Of a DNA stretch of 64,000 nucleotides, positions 39,820 through 47,502 are shown piece by piece. The position numbers and the translations under genes are program-made. How positions within the stretch are numbered: the stretch's first letter is position 1; each line of letters starts with the position of its first letter. The stretch comes from Microbacterium sp. Root53 (GTDB taxonomy: Bacteria; Actinomycetota; Actinomycetes; Actinomycetales; Microbacteriaceae): positions 176,946 to 240,945 of the forward strand of contig NZ_LMFR01000001.1 in assembly GCF_001426925.1 (NCBI RefSeq), given 5' to 3'. The notes under the pieces were generated by a model. That model was not told the origin of the DNA. It was given only the letters and a program-made list of their open reading frames with translations, and did not search any database.

Positions 39820-40844
39820 CGCTCACCCGCGATCGCGGCGCCCCGGCGCCGACCGCCTCCCCGGCCACCCGCATCGCGGTCGGGGCCGGCATCGGCGTGG
39901 CCGCGATCGGCGTGCTCGTGCTGCTCGACGTGTTCGCGCCCGCCCTGTTCCCGCAGGCGCTGCCGACCCGCGTGCAGGACGGGCTGACGCTCGCGCTCAG
40001 CGTGCTGATCGAGTCGCTGCCGTTCGTGATGCTCGGCGTGATCCTCTCGATCGCGGTCCAGGTGTGGGTGCCCGCCAGTGCGATCGAGCGGTTCATGCCG
40101 CGGCGGGCATGGGCGCGGCGCGCGGTGCTGTCGCTGCTCGGCATGCTCATCCCGGTGTGCGAGTGCGGCAACGTGCCGTTCGCGCGCGGCCTGCTGATGC
40201 GCGGGATCACGCCGGCCGAGACCCTGACGTTCCTGGTGGCCGCGCCGATCGTCAACCCGATCGTGATCATCACGACGCACGCCGCGTTCGGCTGGGACGG
40301 CGGCATCCTGATCGCCCGGATCGTCGGCGGCTGGCTGATCGCGAACCTGATCGGCTGGATCTACAGCCGTCACCCCGACCCGATGAGCCTCCTGACCGGT
40401 CGGTTCCTCGACACGTGCGAGGTCGTCGCGCACGAGACCGGCGGGCGCGGCCGCCGCAGCATCGCCCAGTTCATCGTCGAACTGCGGGCCGTGATGCCCG
40501 CGCTGATCATCGGATCGGCCATCGCCGGCGCCGTGCAGGTGGTCATCCCGCGCGACGCGCTGCTCGCGATCGGCTCGAACCCCGTGCTGTCGATCGTCGC
40601 GATGACCGCGCTGGCCATGACCGTGGCGATCTGCTCGAACGTCGACGCGTTCTTCGCGCTGTCGTTCGCCTCGACCTTCTCGCCCGGGTCGCTGATCGTG
40701 TTCCTCCTGGTGGGCCCGCTCGTGGACGTGAAGATGCTCGCGCTGATGCGCACCACCTTCACGACCCGCACGCTCGCCGGCATCGTGGCGGTCGTGCTGC
40801 TCGCGGCCTTCGCGATCGGGATCGGGGTGAACCTCGTTGTGTGA
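39816..40844 (+). CDS. DUF318/ArsP-type permease
   Basis: A 342-residue membrane protein with about nine helices. Marks of the family are 'MLIPVCECGNVPFARGLLMRG' in pieces (IPVCECGNVPFARGL) with the conserved Cys pair, 'FLVAAPIVNPIVIITTH' and 'VAICSNVDAFFALSF'. Related permeases include ArsP (organoarsenical efflux) and YcgR-like proteins encoded beside a TIGR03943 partner, as here. It overlaps zur and is followed by the His-rich partner gene, so a role in zinc or metal handling is likely but inferred. Confidence 0.83.
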   Translation: MTLTRDRGAPAPTASPATRIAVGAGIGVAAIGVLVLLDVFAPALFPQALPTRVQDGLTLALSVLIESLPFVMLGVILSIAVQVWVPASAIERFMPRRAWARRAVLSLLGMLIPVCECGNVPFARGLLMRGITPAETLTFLVAAPIVNPIVIITTHAAFGWDGGILIARIVGGWLIANLIGWIYSRHPDPMSLLTGRFLDTCEVVAHETGGRGRRSIAQFIVELRAVMPALIIGSAIAGAVQVVIPRDALLAIGSNPVLSIVAMTALAMTVAICSNVDAFFALSFASTFSPGSLIVFLLVGPLVDVKMLALMRTTFTTRTLAGIVAVVLLAAFAIGIGVNLVV

Positions 40845-40851
40845 TCACCGG

Positions 40852-41682
40852 ATGACCGACCGCTGGGGATCCGTCGGCACGCGCTGGCTCGGCGTCGGGC
40901 TCGCCGCCGTGCTCGCGGTGGTCACGCTCGGGCTGGCCGTCACCGGTCGCCTCGCGCTGTACATCAACCCGGATCAGACGTGGTTCGCGGTCGGGATGGC
41001 CGTGCTCGCGCTGTTCGGCGCGGTCGCCTCGTTCGTCCTGCCGCTGGGGGCGGAGGGCGACCACGGGCACGACCATGGGCACGCGGCGGACCACGCGCAC
41101 GGCGCCCGAGCCGAGGAGGAATCCGCGGCACCAGGACGATCCGCGCCGCATTCTCCTCGTCCCGCCGCCTTCTCCTTGTCTCGCGCCGCCACGGCGACCG
41201 GCGGCGTGCTGGCCTCGGCCGTCGCGGTCGCGGCGCTCGTGCTGCCGCCCGCGTCGCTGTCCGTGGACCTGGCGATGGCGCGCGACACCGGCACCGCGCC
41301 GCTGTTCGCCGGCGCGGACCAGGTGCTGCTGGCGGCGGCCGACACGAGCGAGTTCGGCGTGGGCGACTGGGCGTCCGTGTTCTCCAGCGCCACCAGCCCG
41401 GATGCCTACGAGGGCACGCACGTCACGCTGACGGGCTTCGTCACCCCCGACGAGGGCAACGCCGAGGCGCTCCGCCTGGGCCGCCTCGTGATCACGCACT
41501 GCGTGATCGACGCGCAGCCGGCCTCCGTCCCCGTCGTGTCGCCCGACTGGCGGGACGCGGTCGAGGTGGGCAACTGGATCCAGGTCGACGGCATCGTCAC
41601 GACCGACGCGTCCGGCGCGCTCGTGATCGAGCCGCGCGAGATCTCCTCCATCCCGGAGCCGTCGGACCCGTATGAGTACTGA
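40852..41682 (+). CDS. TIGR03943-type membrane protein with His-rich loop, permease partner
   Basis: A 276-residue protein with two N-terminal helices (about 12-32 and 45-65), a His-rich cytoplasmic or external loop ('GDHGHDHGHAADHAHGA', about 70-86), a third helix (about 113-135) and a C-terminal OB-like domain ('THVTLTGFVTPDEGN', 'VVSPDWRDAVEVGNWIQVDG'), the arrangement of TIGR03943 proteins that pair with DUF318 permeases. The His-rich loop suggests metal binding. ATG 40852 is used; the next gene starts inside its last codons (11-base overlap). Confidence 0.82.
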   Translation: MTDRWGSVGTRWLGVGLAAVLAVVTLGLAVTGRLALYINPDQTWFAVGMAVLALFGAVASFVLPLGAEGDHGHDHGHAADHAHGARAEEESAAPGRSAPHSPRPAAFSLSRAATATGGVLASAVAVAALVLPPASLSVDLAMARDTGTAPLFAGADQVLLAAADTSEFGVGDWASVFSSATSPDAYEGTHVTLTGFVTPDEGNAEALRLGRLVITHCVIDAQPASVPVVSPDWRDAVEVGNWIQVDGIVTTDASGALVIEPREISSIPEPSDPYEY

Positions 41683-43099
41683 CGCGACCCGCTCGCACGA
41701 GCGCCGCGACCGCCGCAGGGCGGGGCTGCGCCGCTTCGCGCTGACCCTCGTGGGCGTGCTCGCCGCGCTCGGGCTGCTGAGCGGTGCGGGCGCCGCCGTG
41801 AGCCTGGCGCAGGGGCCGCGCATCAGCGAGGTGCAGGCAGACCCCGCCTCGGCGATCGAGGTGGCGGGCTCCCGCGTGATCCTCACCGTGAACCAGTCCC
41901 TCGAGGAGATCGATCCGTCCCAGGTGAGCGTCACGCCCGCCGCGCCGTTCACGGTCGACGCCGTCGGGCGCAGCGTGGGCGTGCGCTTCGGCGTGCCGCT
42001 CGACGACGACACCGAGTACACCGTCACGGTCGAGGGCGCGCGGTCCCAGGGCGGCGGCCCGGCCGCGACGCTCCGGACGAGCTTCCGCACGCCGCCGGCC
42101 GAGGTGTTCCTGCTGCAGCGCGATCCCGAGGGCGACGACACCGTCTTCCGCTCGGGCATCGACGGCGAGCAGGCCGTGGCGGTGTACTCCGCGCCCGTGA
42201 TCGAGGACTTCCGTGCGACATCCACGCGGCTCGTGGTCGCGACGGTCGAGGACGAGGTCTCCTCCCTGCACGTGATGGATCGCGACGGCGGGGACGTCAC
42301 GGAGCTCGCGCTGCCCGGCGAGGGCATCGTGCAGGGGCTGCAGGTGTCGCAGCGCGGCGACCTGGTCGGCTACACCTACTCGGATCCGGGCGGCCAGGGG
42401 CACGCGAGCGTGCTGTTCACGGCCGAGCTCGGCGATCCGCAGGCCGAGCCGCGGCCCATCGAGGTCGGCGGCGAGCCCGTCAGCGTCGACCGCTGGCGGT
42501 TCGTGCCCGACTCCTCGGCGCTGCTGATGATCGGCTTCGACGGCGAGCTCGTGCTCACGGATCCCGAGAGCGACGCGGAGCCCACCCGGCTCGGCGGCGC
42601 CGTGACGATCGACGCGATCCAGCGCGGCACCTACACCGCGATCGTCGAGCGGGTGCAGGAGGGAATCGTCGCGCTCGACCTGACCACGGGCGAGGAGGCG
42701 CCGCTCGTCGAGCCCGAGGGCGACCTGGGCCTGCTGGGCGCGGTCGTGCCGGTCCCGGAGGGCGGCGAGGCCCGCGGCGGCACGGTGCGCCAGTACCAGC
42801 AGATGGTCGACCCGACGCGGCCCGGTTCCCAGCTGATCGTCCACGTGGCCGACGACGGCGCGACCCGCCAGCTGTTCGAGGTGGGGTCGCAGGACGCGCT
42901 GCTCCAGTCGTGCGTGTCGCCCAGCGGCCGCTACGTGGCCGCGCTCGTGGCGCCCGACATCCTGTCCAACCCGTACGACGTCGGCACCCACCCCGTGCCG
43001 CGCGATCTCGAGACCCACATCGTGGCGCTCGACACGGGGGAGCCGGTCTCGGTGCTGCGCGGGTTCGACATCAGCTGGTGCACGGTGGGTCCGTGGTGA
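41672..43099 (+). CDS. Exported beta-rich protein with Ig-like N-terminal domain and WD40/TolB-like repeats
   Basis: A 475-residue protein with an N-terminal membrane anchor or signal (about residues 20-46, after an Arg-rich stretch), an Ig-like domain of the SbsA type (about 50-145: 'DPASAIEVAGSRVILTVNQ', 'VSVTPAAPFTVDAVGRSV') and then repeated beta-strand blades ('VFRSGIDGEQAVAVYSAPV', 'LHVMDRDGGDVTELALPGEG') as in TolB-like propellers. No enzyme motif is visible. It overlaps both neighbours (11 bases upstream, 4 downstream), so it is part of the zinc/permease operon by translation coupling. Confidence 0.72.
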   Translation: MSTDATRSHERRDRRRAGLRRFALTLVGVLAALGLLSGAGAAVSLAQGPRISEVQADPASAIEVAGSRVILTVNQSLEEIDPSQVSVTPAAPFTVDAVGRSVGVRFGVPLDDDTEYTVTVEGARSQGGGPAATLRTSFRTPPAEVFLLQRDPEGDDTVFRSGIDGEQAVAVYSAPVIEDFRATSTRLVVATVEDEVSSLHVMDRDGGDVTELALPGEGIVQGLQVSQRGDLVGYTYSDPGGQGHASVLFTAELGDPQAEPRPIEVGGEPVSVDRWRFVPDSSALLMIGFDGELVLTDPESDAEPTRLGGAVTIDAIQRGTYTAIVERVQEGIVALDLTTGEEAPLVEPEGDLGLLGAVVPVPEGGEARGGTVRQYQQMVDPTRPGSQLIVHVADDGATRQLFEVGSQDALLQSCVSPSGRYVAALVAPDILSNPYDVGTHPVPRDLETHIVALDTGEPVSVLRGFDISWCTVGPW

Positions 43100-43767
43100 G
43101 CGGATCCGCGGGGCACAGGCCCGCCGCCCGCGACGACCTCGCCGGGCTTCCGTCCGAGGTGGCGCCCCGGCTGCTCGGCGGCATCCTCGAGACGACCCTC
43201 CCCGACGGGGTCGTGGCCGTCCGGATCACCGAGGTGGAGGCCTATCACGGGCTCGGCTCGGGCGAGGTGCACGACCCCGGATCGCACGCGCGCATGGGCC
43301 CGACCGCGCGCAACGCCACGATGTGGGGCGAGGCAGGGCACCTGTACGTGTACCTCAGCCACGGGATCCACTCGTGCGTCAACGTGGTGTGCGGCCCGGT
43401 CGGCCAGGGCGACGGCGTCCTGCTGCGCGCGGGCGAGATCGTGCGCGGCACGGAGGTGGCCCGCGCCCGTCGCGAGGCCAGGGGCGTCGCCCGCACCGAC
43501 CGCGACCTGGCCCGGGGGCCGGGGCGGCTCGGGGACGCGATCGGCCTGCGCCACCCCGCGCACGACGGCATCGACGCCATCACGGGCGAGCCGCGGGCGG
43601 GGGCCGTCGCGCGCCTCCACCTGCTCGAGGAGCCGCTCGCGGGTGTCGCGACCGGCCCGCGCGTCGGCGTCGCGGGCATCGCCGGAACGGCCGCGTACCC
43701 CTGGCGCTTCTGGATCCCGGGCGACCCCACGGTCTCCCCGTTCCGCCCGGGCCGCGGCGCCGCCTGA
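43096..43767 (+). CDS. 3-methyladenine DNA glycosylase (AAG/MPG family)
   Basis: A 223-residue base-excision repair enzyme. 'RITEVEAYHGLGSGEVHDPG' carries the catalytic Glu, then 'MGPTARNATMWGEAGHLYVY' and 'SHGIHSCVNVVC' with the intercalating-Tyr region typical of AAG. It removes alkylated purines. GTG 43096 overlaps the preceding stop (GTGA); another GTG lies 3 bases upstream. The last gene of this run; the REP-like and composite repeats follow. Confidence 0.88.
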   Translation: MSGSAGHRPAARDDLAGLPSEVAPRLLGGILETTLPDGVVAVRITEVEAYHGLGSGEVHDPGSHARMGPTARNATMWGEAGHLYVYLSHGIHSCVNVVCGPVGQGDGVLLRAGEIVRGTEVARARREARGVARTDRDLARGPGRLGDAIGLRHPAHDGIDAITGEPRAGAVARLHLLEEPLAGVATGPRVGVAGIAGTAAYPWRFWIPGDPTVSPFRPGRGAA

Positions 43768-43786
43768 CCCGTGGGAAGCTCGATGC

Positions 43787-43816
43787 CGTTTCGTCTCCGC
43801 TTCGCTCCGCTCAACG
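43787..43816 (-). repeat. REP-like repeat, reversed copy
   Basis: CGTTTCGTCTCCGCTTCGC then TCCGCTCAACG; read on the minus strand it is CGTTGAGCGGAGCGAAGCG followed by GAGACGAAACG, matching the copies at 4642, 36518 and 53196. Confidence 0.7.
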
Positions 43817-43840
43817 ACCGGCAGCGGCTCTCATCACCTA

Positions 43841-44040
43841 CCGTCGTGCGAGCGTCCCCGTGCGCTTCTCCGTCCGTCGCATTCGCGACGGACGGAGCCT
43901 CGGCGCCGGGGGCCCAGCGAGCGTGCCGCGGATGCGGCCAAGACGCAGCGCGAAGCGCTGCCGAACGGAGCGAAGCGACGTTCCTCGCTCGCGAGTGTCC
44001 GGCGCGGAGCGTCGGCGCGAGCGTGCGAGGCGCTTCTAGA
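43841..44040 (-). repeat. Composite GC-rich repeat, copy 3 (long form, reversed)
   Basis: On the minus strand it begins TTCTAGAAGCGCCTCGCACG and follows copy 2 through the core, the CCGCATCCGCGGCACGC block, and the inner segment with the TCCGTCCGTCGC palindrome to CGCTCGCACGACGG. It lies between the glycosylase gene and the ribosomal operon promoter and, with a REP copy, explains most of the 444-base gap 43768-44211. Confidence 0.82.
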
Positions 44041-44064
44041 AAGTAGGCGACACGCCCGGTGTGG

Positions 44065-44211
44065 TAGAGTTGTCGATTGTCTGCGTGCACTCCTGTGCGC
44101 AGTTCGTGCATCCCCTCCCGAACACAGCCCGCAAGGGTCGGGTCGGTCATGTGCAGACAAGAGACCTTGGGTGGCGTCGTCTGACGCCACGGTATTGAAG
44201 GAGAAACCACT
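44065..44211 (+). promoter_or_regulatory. Promoter and structured leader of the rpmB-rpmG-rpsN operon
   Basis: The -10 hexamer TAGAGT (44065-44070) gives a leader of about 135 bases. TTGTCTGC (about 44077-44084) can pair with GCAGACAA at its far end (about 44153-44160), and GTGGCGTC-GTCT-GACGCCAC forms a perfect 8-bp hairpin shortly before the GAAGGAG ribosome site. No Zur box is present. A ribosomal-protein autoregulatory leader is possible but unproven. Confidence 0.5.
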
Positions 44212-44448
44212 ATGGCTGCTGTGTGCCAGGTGACCGGTGCCGTTCCCGGCTTCGGTCACAACATCTCGCACTCGCACCGCCGGACGAAGCGCCGCTTCGA
44301 CCCGAACGTGCAGAAGAAGACCTACTTCGTTCCGTCGCTCGGTCGCAAGATCACGCTGAACGTGTCGGCTAAGGGCATCAAGGTCATCGACGCCCGCGGC
44401 ATCGAGTCGGTCGTCAAGGACCTGATCGCGAAGGGTGTGAAGCTCTAA
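44212..44448 (+). CDS. rpmB: Large ribosomal subunit protein bL28
   Basis: A 78-residue ribosomal protein: '[21 protein letters not shown]' in pieces ([14 protein letters not shown]) and '[20 protein letters not shown]' are the bL28 signature. The zinc-binding Cys pairs of the C+ form are absent (only Cys5 remains), so this is the C- form. It overlaps rpmG by one base (TAATG). Confidence 0.95.
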   Translation: MAAVCQVTGAVPGFGHNISHSHRRTKRRFDPNVQKKTYFVPSLGRKITLNVSAKGIKVIDARGIESVVKDLIAKGVKL

Positions 44449-44618
44449 TGGCCAAGAAGGCACAGGACATCCGTCCGATCATCAAGCTGCGTTCGACGGC
44501 GGGCACCGGTTACACCTACGTGACCAAGAAGAACCGCCGCAACACCCCCGACCGCCTCGTGCTCAAGAAGTACGACCCCGTGGTCCGCAAGCACGTCGAC
44601 TTCCGCGAGGAGCGTTAA
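44448..44618 (+). CDS. rpmG: Large ribosomal subunit protein bL33
   Basis: A 56-residue protein, '[20 protein letters not shown]' with '[18 protein letters not shown]' and ending 'HVDFREER'. No cysteine, so the zinc-free (C-) form. ATG 44448 overlaps the rpmB stop; rpsN starts 2 bases after its TAA. Confidence 0.95.
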   Translation: MAKKAQDIRPIIKLRSTAGTGYTYVTKKNRRNTPDRLVLKKYDPVVRKHVDFREER

Positions 44619-44620
44619 TC

Positions 44621-44926
44621 ATGGCCAAGAAGAGCAAGATCGCTCGCAACGAGCAGCGCAAGGAGATCGTCGCCCGCTACGCCGAGAAGCGCGCGACCCT
44701 CAAGAAGCAGCTCATCGACCCGAACGCGACCGACGAGGAGCGCGAGGCCGCTCGTCTCGGTCTGCAGAAGCTCCCGCGCAACGCGTCGCCGGTGCGCGTC
44801 CGCTCGCGCGACGTCATCGACGGCCGCCCGCGCGGTGTCCTGACGAAGTTCGGCATCTCGCGTGTCCGCTTCCGCGACATGGCGCACCGTGGCGAGCTGC
44901 CCGGCGTGACCAAGTCGAGCTGGTAA
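44621..44926 (+). CDS. rpsN: Small ribosomal subunit protein uS14 (zinc-free long form)
   Basis: A 101-residue uS14 of the long, cysteine-free type: '[20 protein letters not shown]', '[20 protein letters not shown]' and the C-terminal '[20 protein letters not shown]'. The CxxC zinc motif of the short form is absent. With rpmB and rpmG it forms the C- cluster that in several actinobacteria is induced on zinc starvation; here no Zur box is seen. A strong terminator follows. Confidence 0.95.
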   Translation: MAKKSKIARNEQRKEIVARYAEKRATLKKQLIDPNATDEEREAARLGLQKLPRNASPVRVRSRDVIDGRPRGVLTKFGISRVRFRDMAHRGELPGVTKSSW

Positions 44927-44963
44927 GACCCGCCGCGTCCCGGTGAACGGGATGTGATGCTCG

Positions 44964-44997
44964 AAGGGGCGAGGATCTCAGGATCCTCGCCCCTTCT
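44964..44997 (+). terminator. Intrinsic terminator after rpsN
   Basis: AAGGGGCGAGGATC (44964-44977) pairs perfectly with GATCCTCGCCCCTT (44982-44995), loop TCAG, followed by CTGCG. Confidence 0.88.
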
Positions 44998-45004
44998 GCG
45001 TTCA

Positions 45005-45010
45005 TAGGAT
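45005..45010 (+). promoter_or_regulatory. -10 hexamer TAGGAT, leaderless hydrolase mRNA
   Basis: TAGGAT starts 12 bases before ATG 45017, immediately after the rpsN terminator. Confidence 0.5.
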
Positions 45011-45016
45011 CGGATC

Positions 45017-46141
45017 ATGCCGCTCGATCCGTTCTTCGCCGACCGTCTTCAGCGGCAGCGCAAGTACATGCTCGCGCAGGCCTGGGACGGCGTGAAGAAG
45101 CGGCTCGGCTGGCCCTGGTTCATGCGTCCGGCGGAGGAGCAGGCCGTGCGCACGGCGCCGCCGGCGGAGAAGGGGCGCGCCCGGGCGGCCGCCCGCGTGG
45201 AGGTGCGCGAGGACGTGCGCGCCTCCCGCCCGCACCCCAGCACGCGCCGGGCCGAGCACCGTCGCATCGCCCTCTCGTGGGACCGGGCGGAGCTGCGCAA
45301 GGTCGGCACGCCGCCGCCGCGCGTGCACACGATCGACCGGATCCTCTCGGTCGCGGGTGCCCCCGACGTGCGCCTGCGCATCTACTACCCGACCGAGGGC
45401 GGGCGGCCGGACGCCCCCGTGCCCGCGTGCCTGAGCTTCTTCGGCGGCGCGTTCCGCATCGGCGGCATCGACTACCCGACCACCGACGCGGCCAATCGTC
45501 GCCGCGCGGCCGACGCGAGGGTCGCCATGATCGCCGTCGGCTACGCGCTCGCGCCTGAGTACAAGTACCCCGTGCCGGTGCTGCAGGGGCACGCCGCGCT
45601 GGAGTGGGTGTTCGAGCACGCCGCGGACCTCGGCCTCGACCCCGAGCGGATCGGCCTGGCCGGCACGTCGGCGGGCGGGAACATCGCCGCGGCCGTCGCG
45701 CTCGCCAACCGCGATCGCGGGCGCCTGCCCGTGCGGCTGCAGCTGCTCGAGGTGCCGGTCGTCGACCTGACGGGGCGGCACATCGACCTGCGGGCGACGC
45801 GGGGCATCGGCATCCCGAGCTTCGTGATGCGGCGCGAGCTGCGGTCGGTGGCGCGCACCTACCTGCGCCACCAGAGCGACGCCTACGAGCCGTACGCGTC
45901 CCCGTTGCGCGCCGAGTCGCACGCGGACCTGCCGCCCGCGGTGATCCTCACGGCGCAGTACGACCCGCTGCGCGGCGACGGCGAGGCCTACGCGGCCGCG
46001 CTGCGGGTGGCGGGGGTGGACGCGAGCGCCGTGCAGTACCTCGGCGTGACCCACGACACCGCGATCTTCACGGGCGTGCTGTCGGCCGCGCGCCGCTGGC
46101 ACAGCGACGTCGTGTCGGCGCTGCGCACGCTGCACGGCTGA
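45017..46141 (+). CDS. Alpha/beta-hydrolase, hormone-sensitive-lipase-type esterase
   Basis: A 374-residue cytosolic esterase. The oxyanion segment is 'FFGGAFRIGG' (FGG in place of the usual HGG), the nucleophile elbow 'GTSAGGNIAAA' carries Ser near residue 216, the acid is in 'AQYDPLRGDG' and the His in 'GVTHDTAIF'. These match the HSL (group IV) esterases. Residues 1-100 form a charged N-terminal extension before the core. It stands alone between two terminators, so the substrate cannot be inferred from neighbours. Confidence 0.85.
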   Translation: MPLDPFFADRLQRQRKYMLAQAWDGVKKRLGWPWFMRPAEEQAVRTAPPAEKGRARAAARVEVREDVRASRPHPSTRRAEHRRIALSWDRAELRKVGTPPPRVHTIDRILSVAGAPDVRLRIYYPTEGGRPDAPVPACLSFFGGAFRIGGIDYPTTDAANRRRAADARVAMIAVGYALAPEYKYPVPVLQGHAALEWVFEHAADLGLDPERIGLAGTSAGGNIAAAVALANRDRGRLPVRLQLLEVPVVDLTGRHIDLRATRGIGIPSFVMRRELRSVARTYLRHQSDAYEPYASPLRAESHADLPPAVILTAQYDPLRGDGEAYAAALRVAGVDASAVQYLGVTHDTAIFTGVLSAARRWHSDVVSALRTLHG

Positions 46142-46159
46142 CGGGCCGGCTCGGCCGGC

Positions 46160-46247
46160 GCGAGACCGCAGATCGCCGCCCAGACCGCAGATCGCCGCCC
46201 GGACCGCCGTCGGCGACGCTGGTCTCGCCAGGGGCCTGCGGTCTCGC
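46160..46247 (+). repeat. Inverted repeat enclosing a 19-bp tandem duplication
   Basis: GCGAGACCGCAG (46160-46171) and CTGCGGTCTCGC (46236-46247) are perfect complements. Between and overlapping them, AGACCGCAGATCGCCGCCC occurs twice in tandem (46163-46181 and 46182-46200). It lies between convergent genes (stops 46141 and 46300) and probably ends transcription. Confidence 0.7.
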
Positions 46248-46299
46248 GGCTACCGGCCGGTGCGGGACCCCCCGATCCCCGCGCCGGCCGGTCGGTCGA

Positions 46300-47502
46300 T
46301 CAGCGGACGACTGCCGCCACCGTCGGCAGGACGGCCTCCGGCACGGCGACCGCCGGCACGGGAACCCACGATCGGCGCTCCGCGCTGTCGAGCACGGCGT
46401 CCACCACAGTCGCCGCCGCCCACGCGTCGACGGCCGACGGCGCGAGCTGGCGGCCCTCGGCGACCGACGACAAGAACAGGGCCGCCTCGATCGTCTTCAG
46501 GTCGTCGAAGCCCATGCTCGTACCCGCGCCCGGCTGGAACCGCGAGAAGTCGCCGAAGCCGGGGCCCGCCATGATCGTCCGGTAGCCGTCGTGGGAGTCG
46601 GCCAGCTGCAGCTCGTTGAGCCGCTGGAAGTCCCACCGCAGCGATCCCTTCGTGCCGTACACCTCGAGCGTGTACTCCGCGCGCGGGCCGATCGCCACGC
46701 GGCTCGACTCGAGCACCGCCACGGCGCCGCCGTCGAGGCGCGCCAGGATGGCGGCGTAGTCCTCATTCTCGACCGCGCCCCGCGGGCCGCCCTCGGCGCC
46801 GCGCGAGAAGTGGCTCGCGGCCCCGGCCGCGGGCAGCGGCCGCTCGCGGATGAACGTCTCGGTGAGCGCCGAGACCTCCTGGATGCGCCCGACGACGTGC
46901 TGCACGAGATCGGCGCCGTGCGCCAGCAGGTCGCCGAGCACGCCCGACCCCGCGCGCTCGCGCAGGAAGCGCCACGTCAGCGCGCCATCGGGATCCGACG
47001 AGTAGTCGGCGAGGAGCGCGACGCGCACGTTCGTGATGTCGCCGATCGCGCCCGATCGCACGAGCTCGCGCGCCTTCGCGATCGCGGGGGCGTGGCGGTA
47101 GTTGAACCCGACGGCGCTCACGAGCCCGCGCGCGGCGGCCGCCGTGGCGACTTCGCCCGCCTCGGCCGCGGTGCGGCCCATGGGCTTCTCGATCCAGAAC
47201 GGCTTGCCGGCCTCGATCGCCGCCAGTGCGACCTCGTGGTGCAGGAAGTTGGGCGAGCAGATCGACACGATATCGATGTCGTCGCGCGCCATCAGTTCGC
47301 GGTAGTCGGCGACGGCCTCCTGGTACCCGAGCGCGTCCAGCGCGTGCGCCCGCCCGCCCGCGTCGGGGTCGGCCGCGACGGCGAGCTCGGCGCGCACGGG
47401 CAGCTCGGGGTAGTGCGCGCGGGCCGCGAGGTACGACCGCGAGTGGAGCCGGCCCATCCAGCCGACCGAGACCAGCCCGACGCGCAGTGTGCGCGGCGTC
47501 AT
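46300..47502 (-). CDS. Gfo/Idh/MocA family oxidoreductase
   Basis: A 400-residue NAD(P)-dependent dehydrogenase: Rossmann 'VGLVSVGWMGRLHSRSY' (note V-G-W-M-G in place of GxGxxG), the 'EKPMGRTAAEAGEVA' motif near residue 108 and 'GVLGDLLAHGADLVQHVVG' with the catalytic Asp/His region near 195. It overlaps the upstream paralogue by ATGA. Both genes form a two-gene operon divergent in position from the iol genes and likely act on an inositol or related polyol. Confidence 0.85.
   Translation of the reverse strand: MTPRTLRVGLVSVGWMGRLHSRSYLAARAHYPELPVRAELAVAADPDAGGRAHALDALGYQEAVADYRELMARDDIDIVSICSPNFLHHEVALAAIEAGKPFWIEKPMGRTAAEAGEVATAAAARGLVSAVGFNYRHAPAIAKARELVRSGAIGDITNVRVALLADYSSDPDGALTWRFLRERAGSGVLGDLLAHGADLVQHVVGRIQEVSALTETFIRERPLPAAGAASHFSRGAEGGPRGAVENEDYAAILARLDGGAVAVLESSRVAIGPRAEYTLEVYGTKGSLRWDFQRLNELQLADSHDGYRTIMAGPGFGDFSRFQPGAGTSMGFDDLKTIEAALFLSSVAEGRQLAPSAVDAWAAATVVDAVLDSAERRSWVPVPAVAVPEAVLPTVAAVVR

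Noticed and set aside
40852..41682. Hairpin-like GGACGAT...CTCCTCGTCC and repeated CTCCTTGTC segments inside the His-rich gene as a terminator
   Set aside because: They lie within a continuous, well-supported coding frame without a transcription stop signature.
43841..44040. Composite repeat read as a coding sequence (several frames stay open, Arg/Ala/Ser-rich)
   Set aside because: The same DNA lies in different frames and contexts at three loci and has nested hairpins; no start with ribosome site and no protein similarity.
44041..44211. Possible Zur box before rpmB
   Set aside because: No sequence close to TGAGAACGATTCTCA was found between 44041 and 44211.
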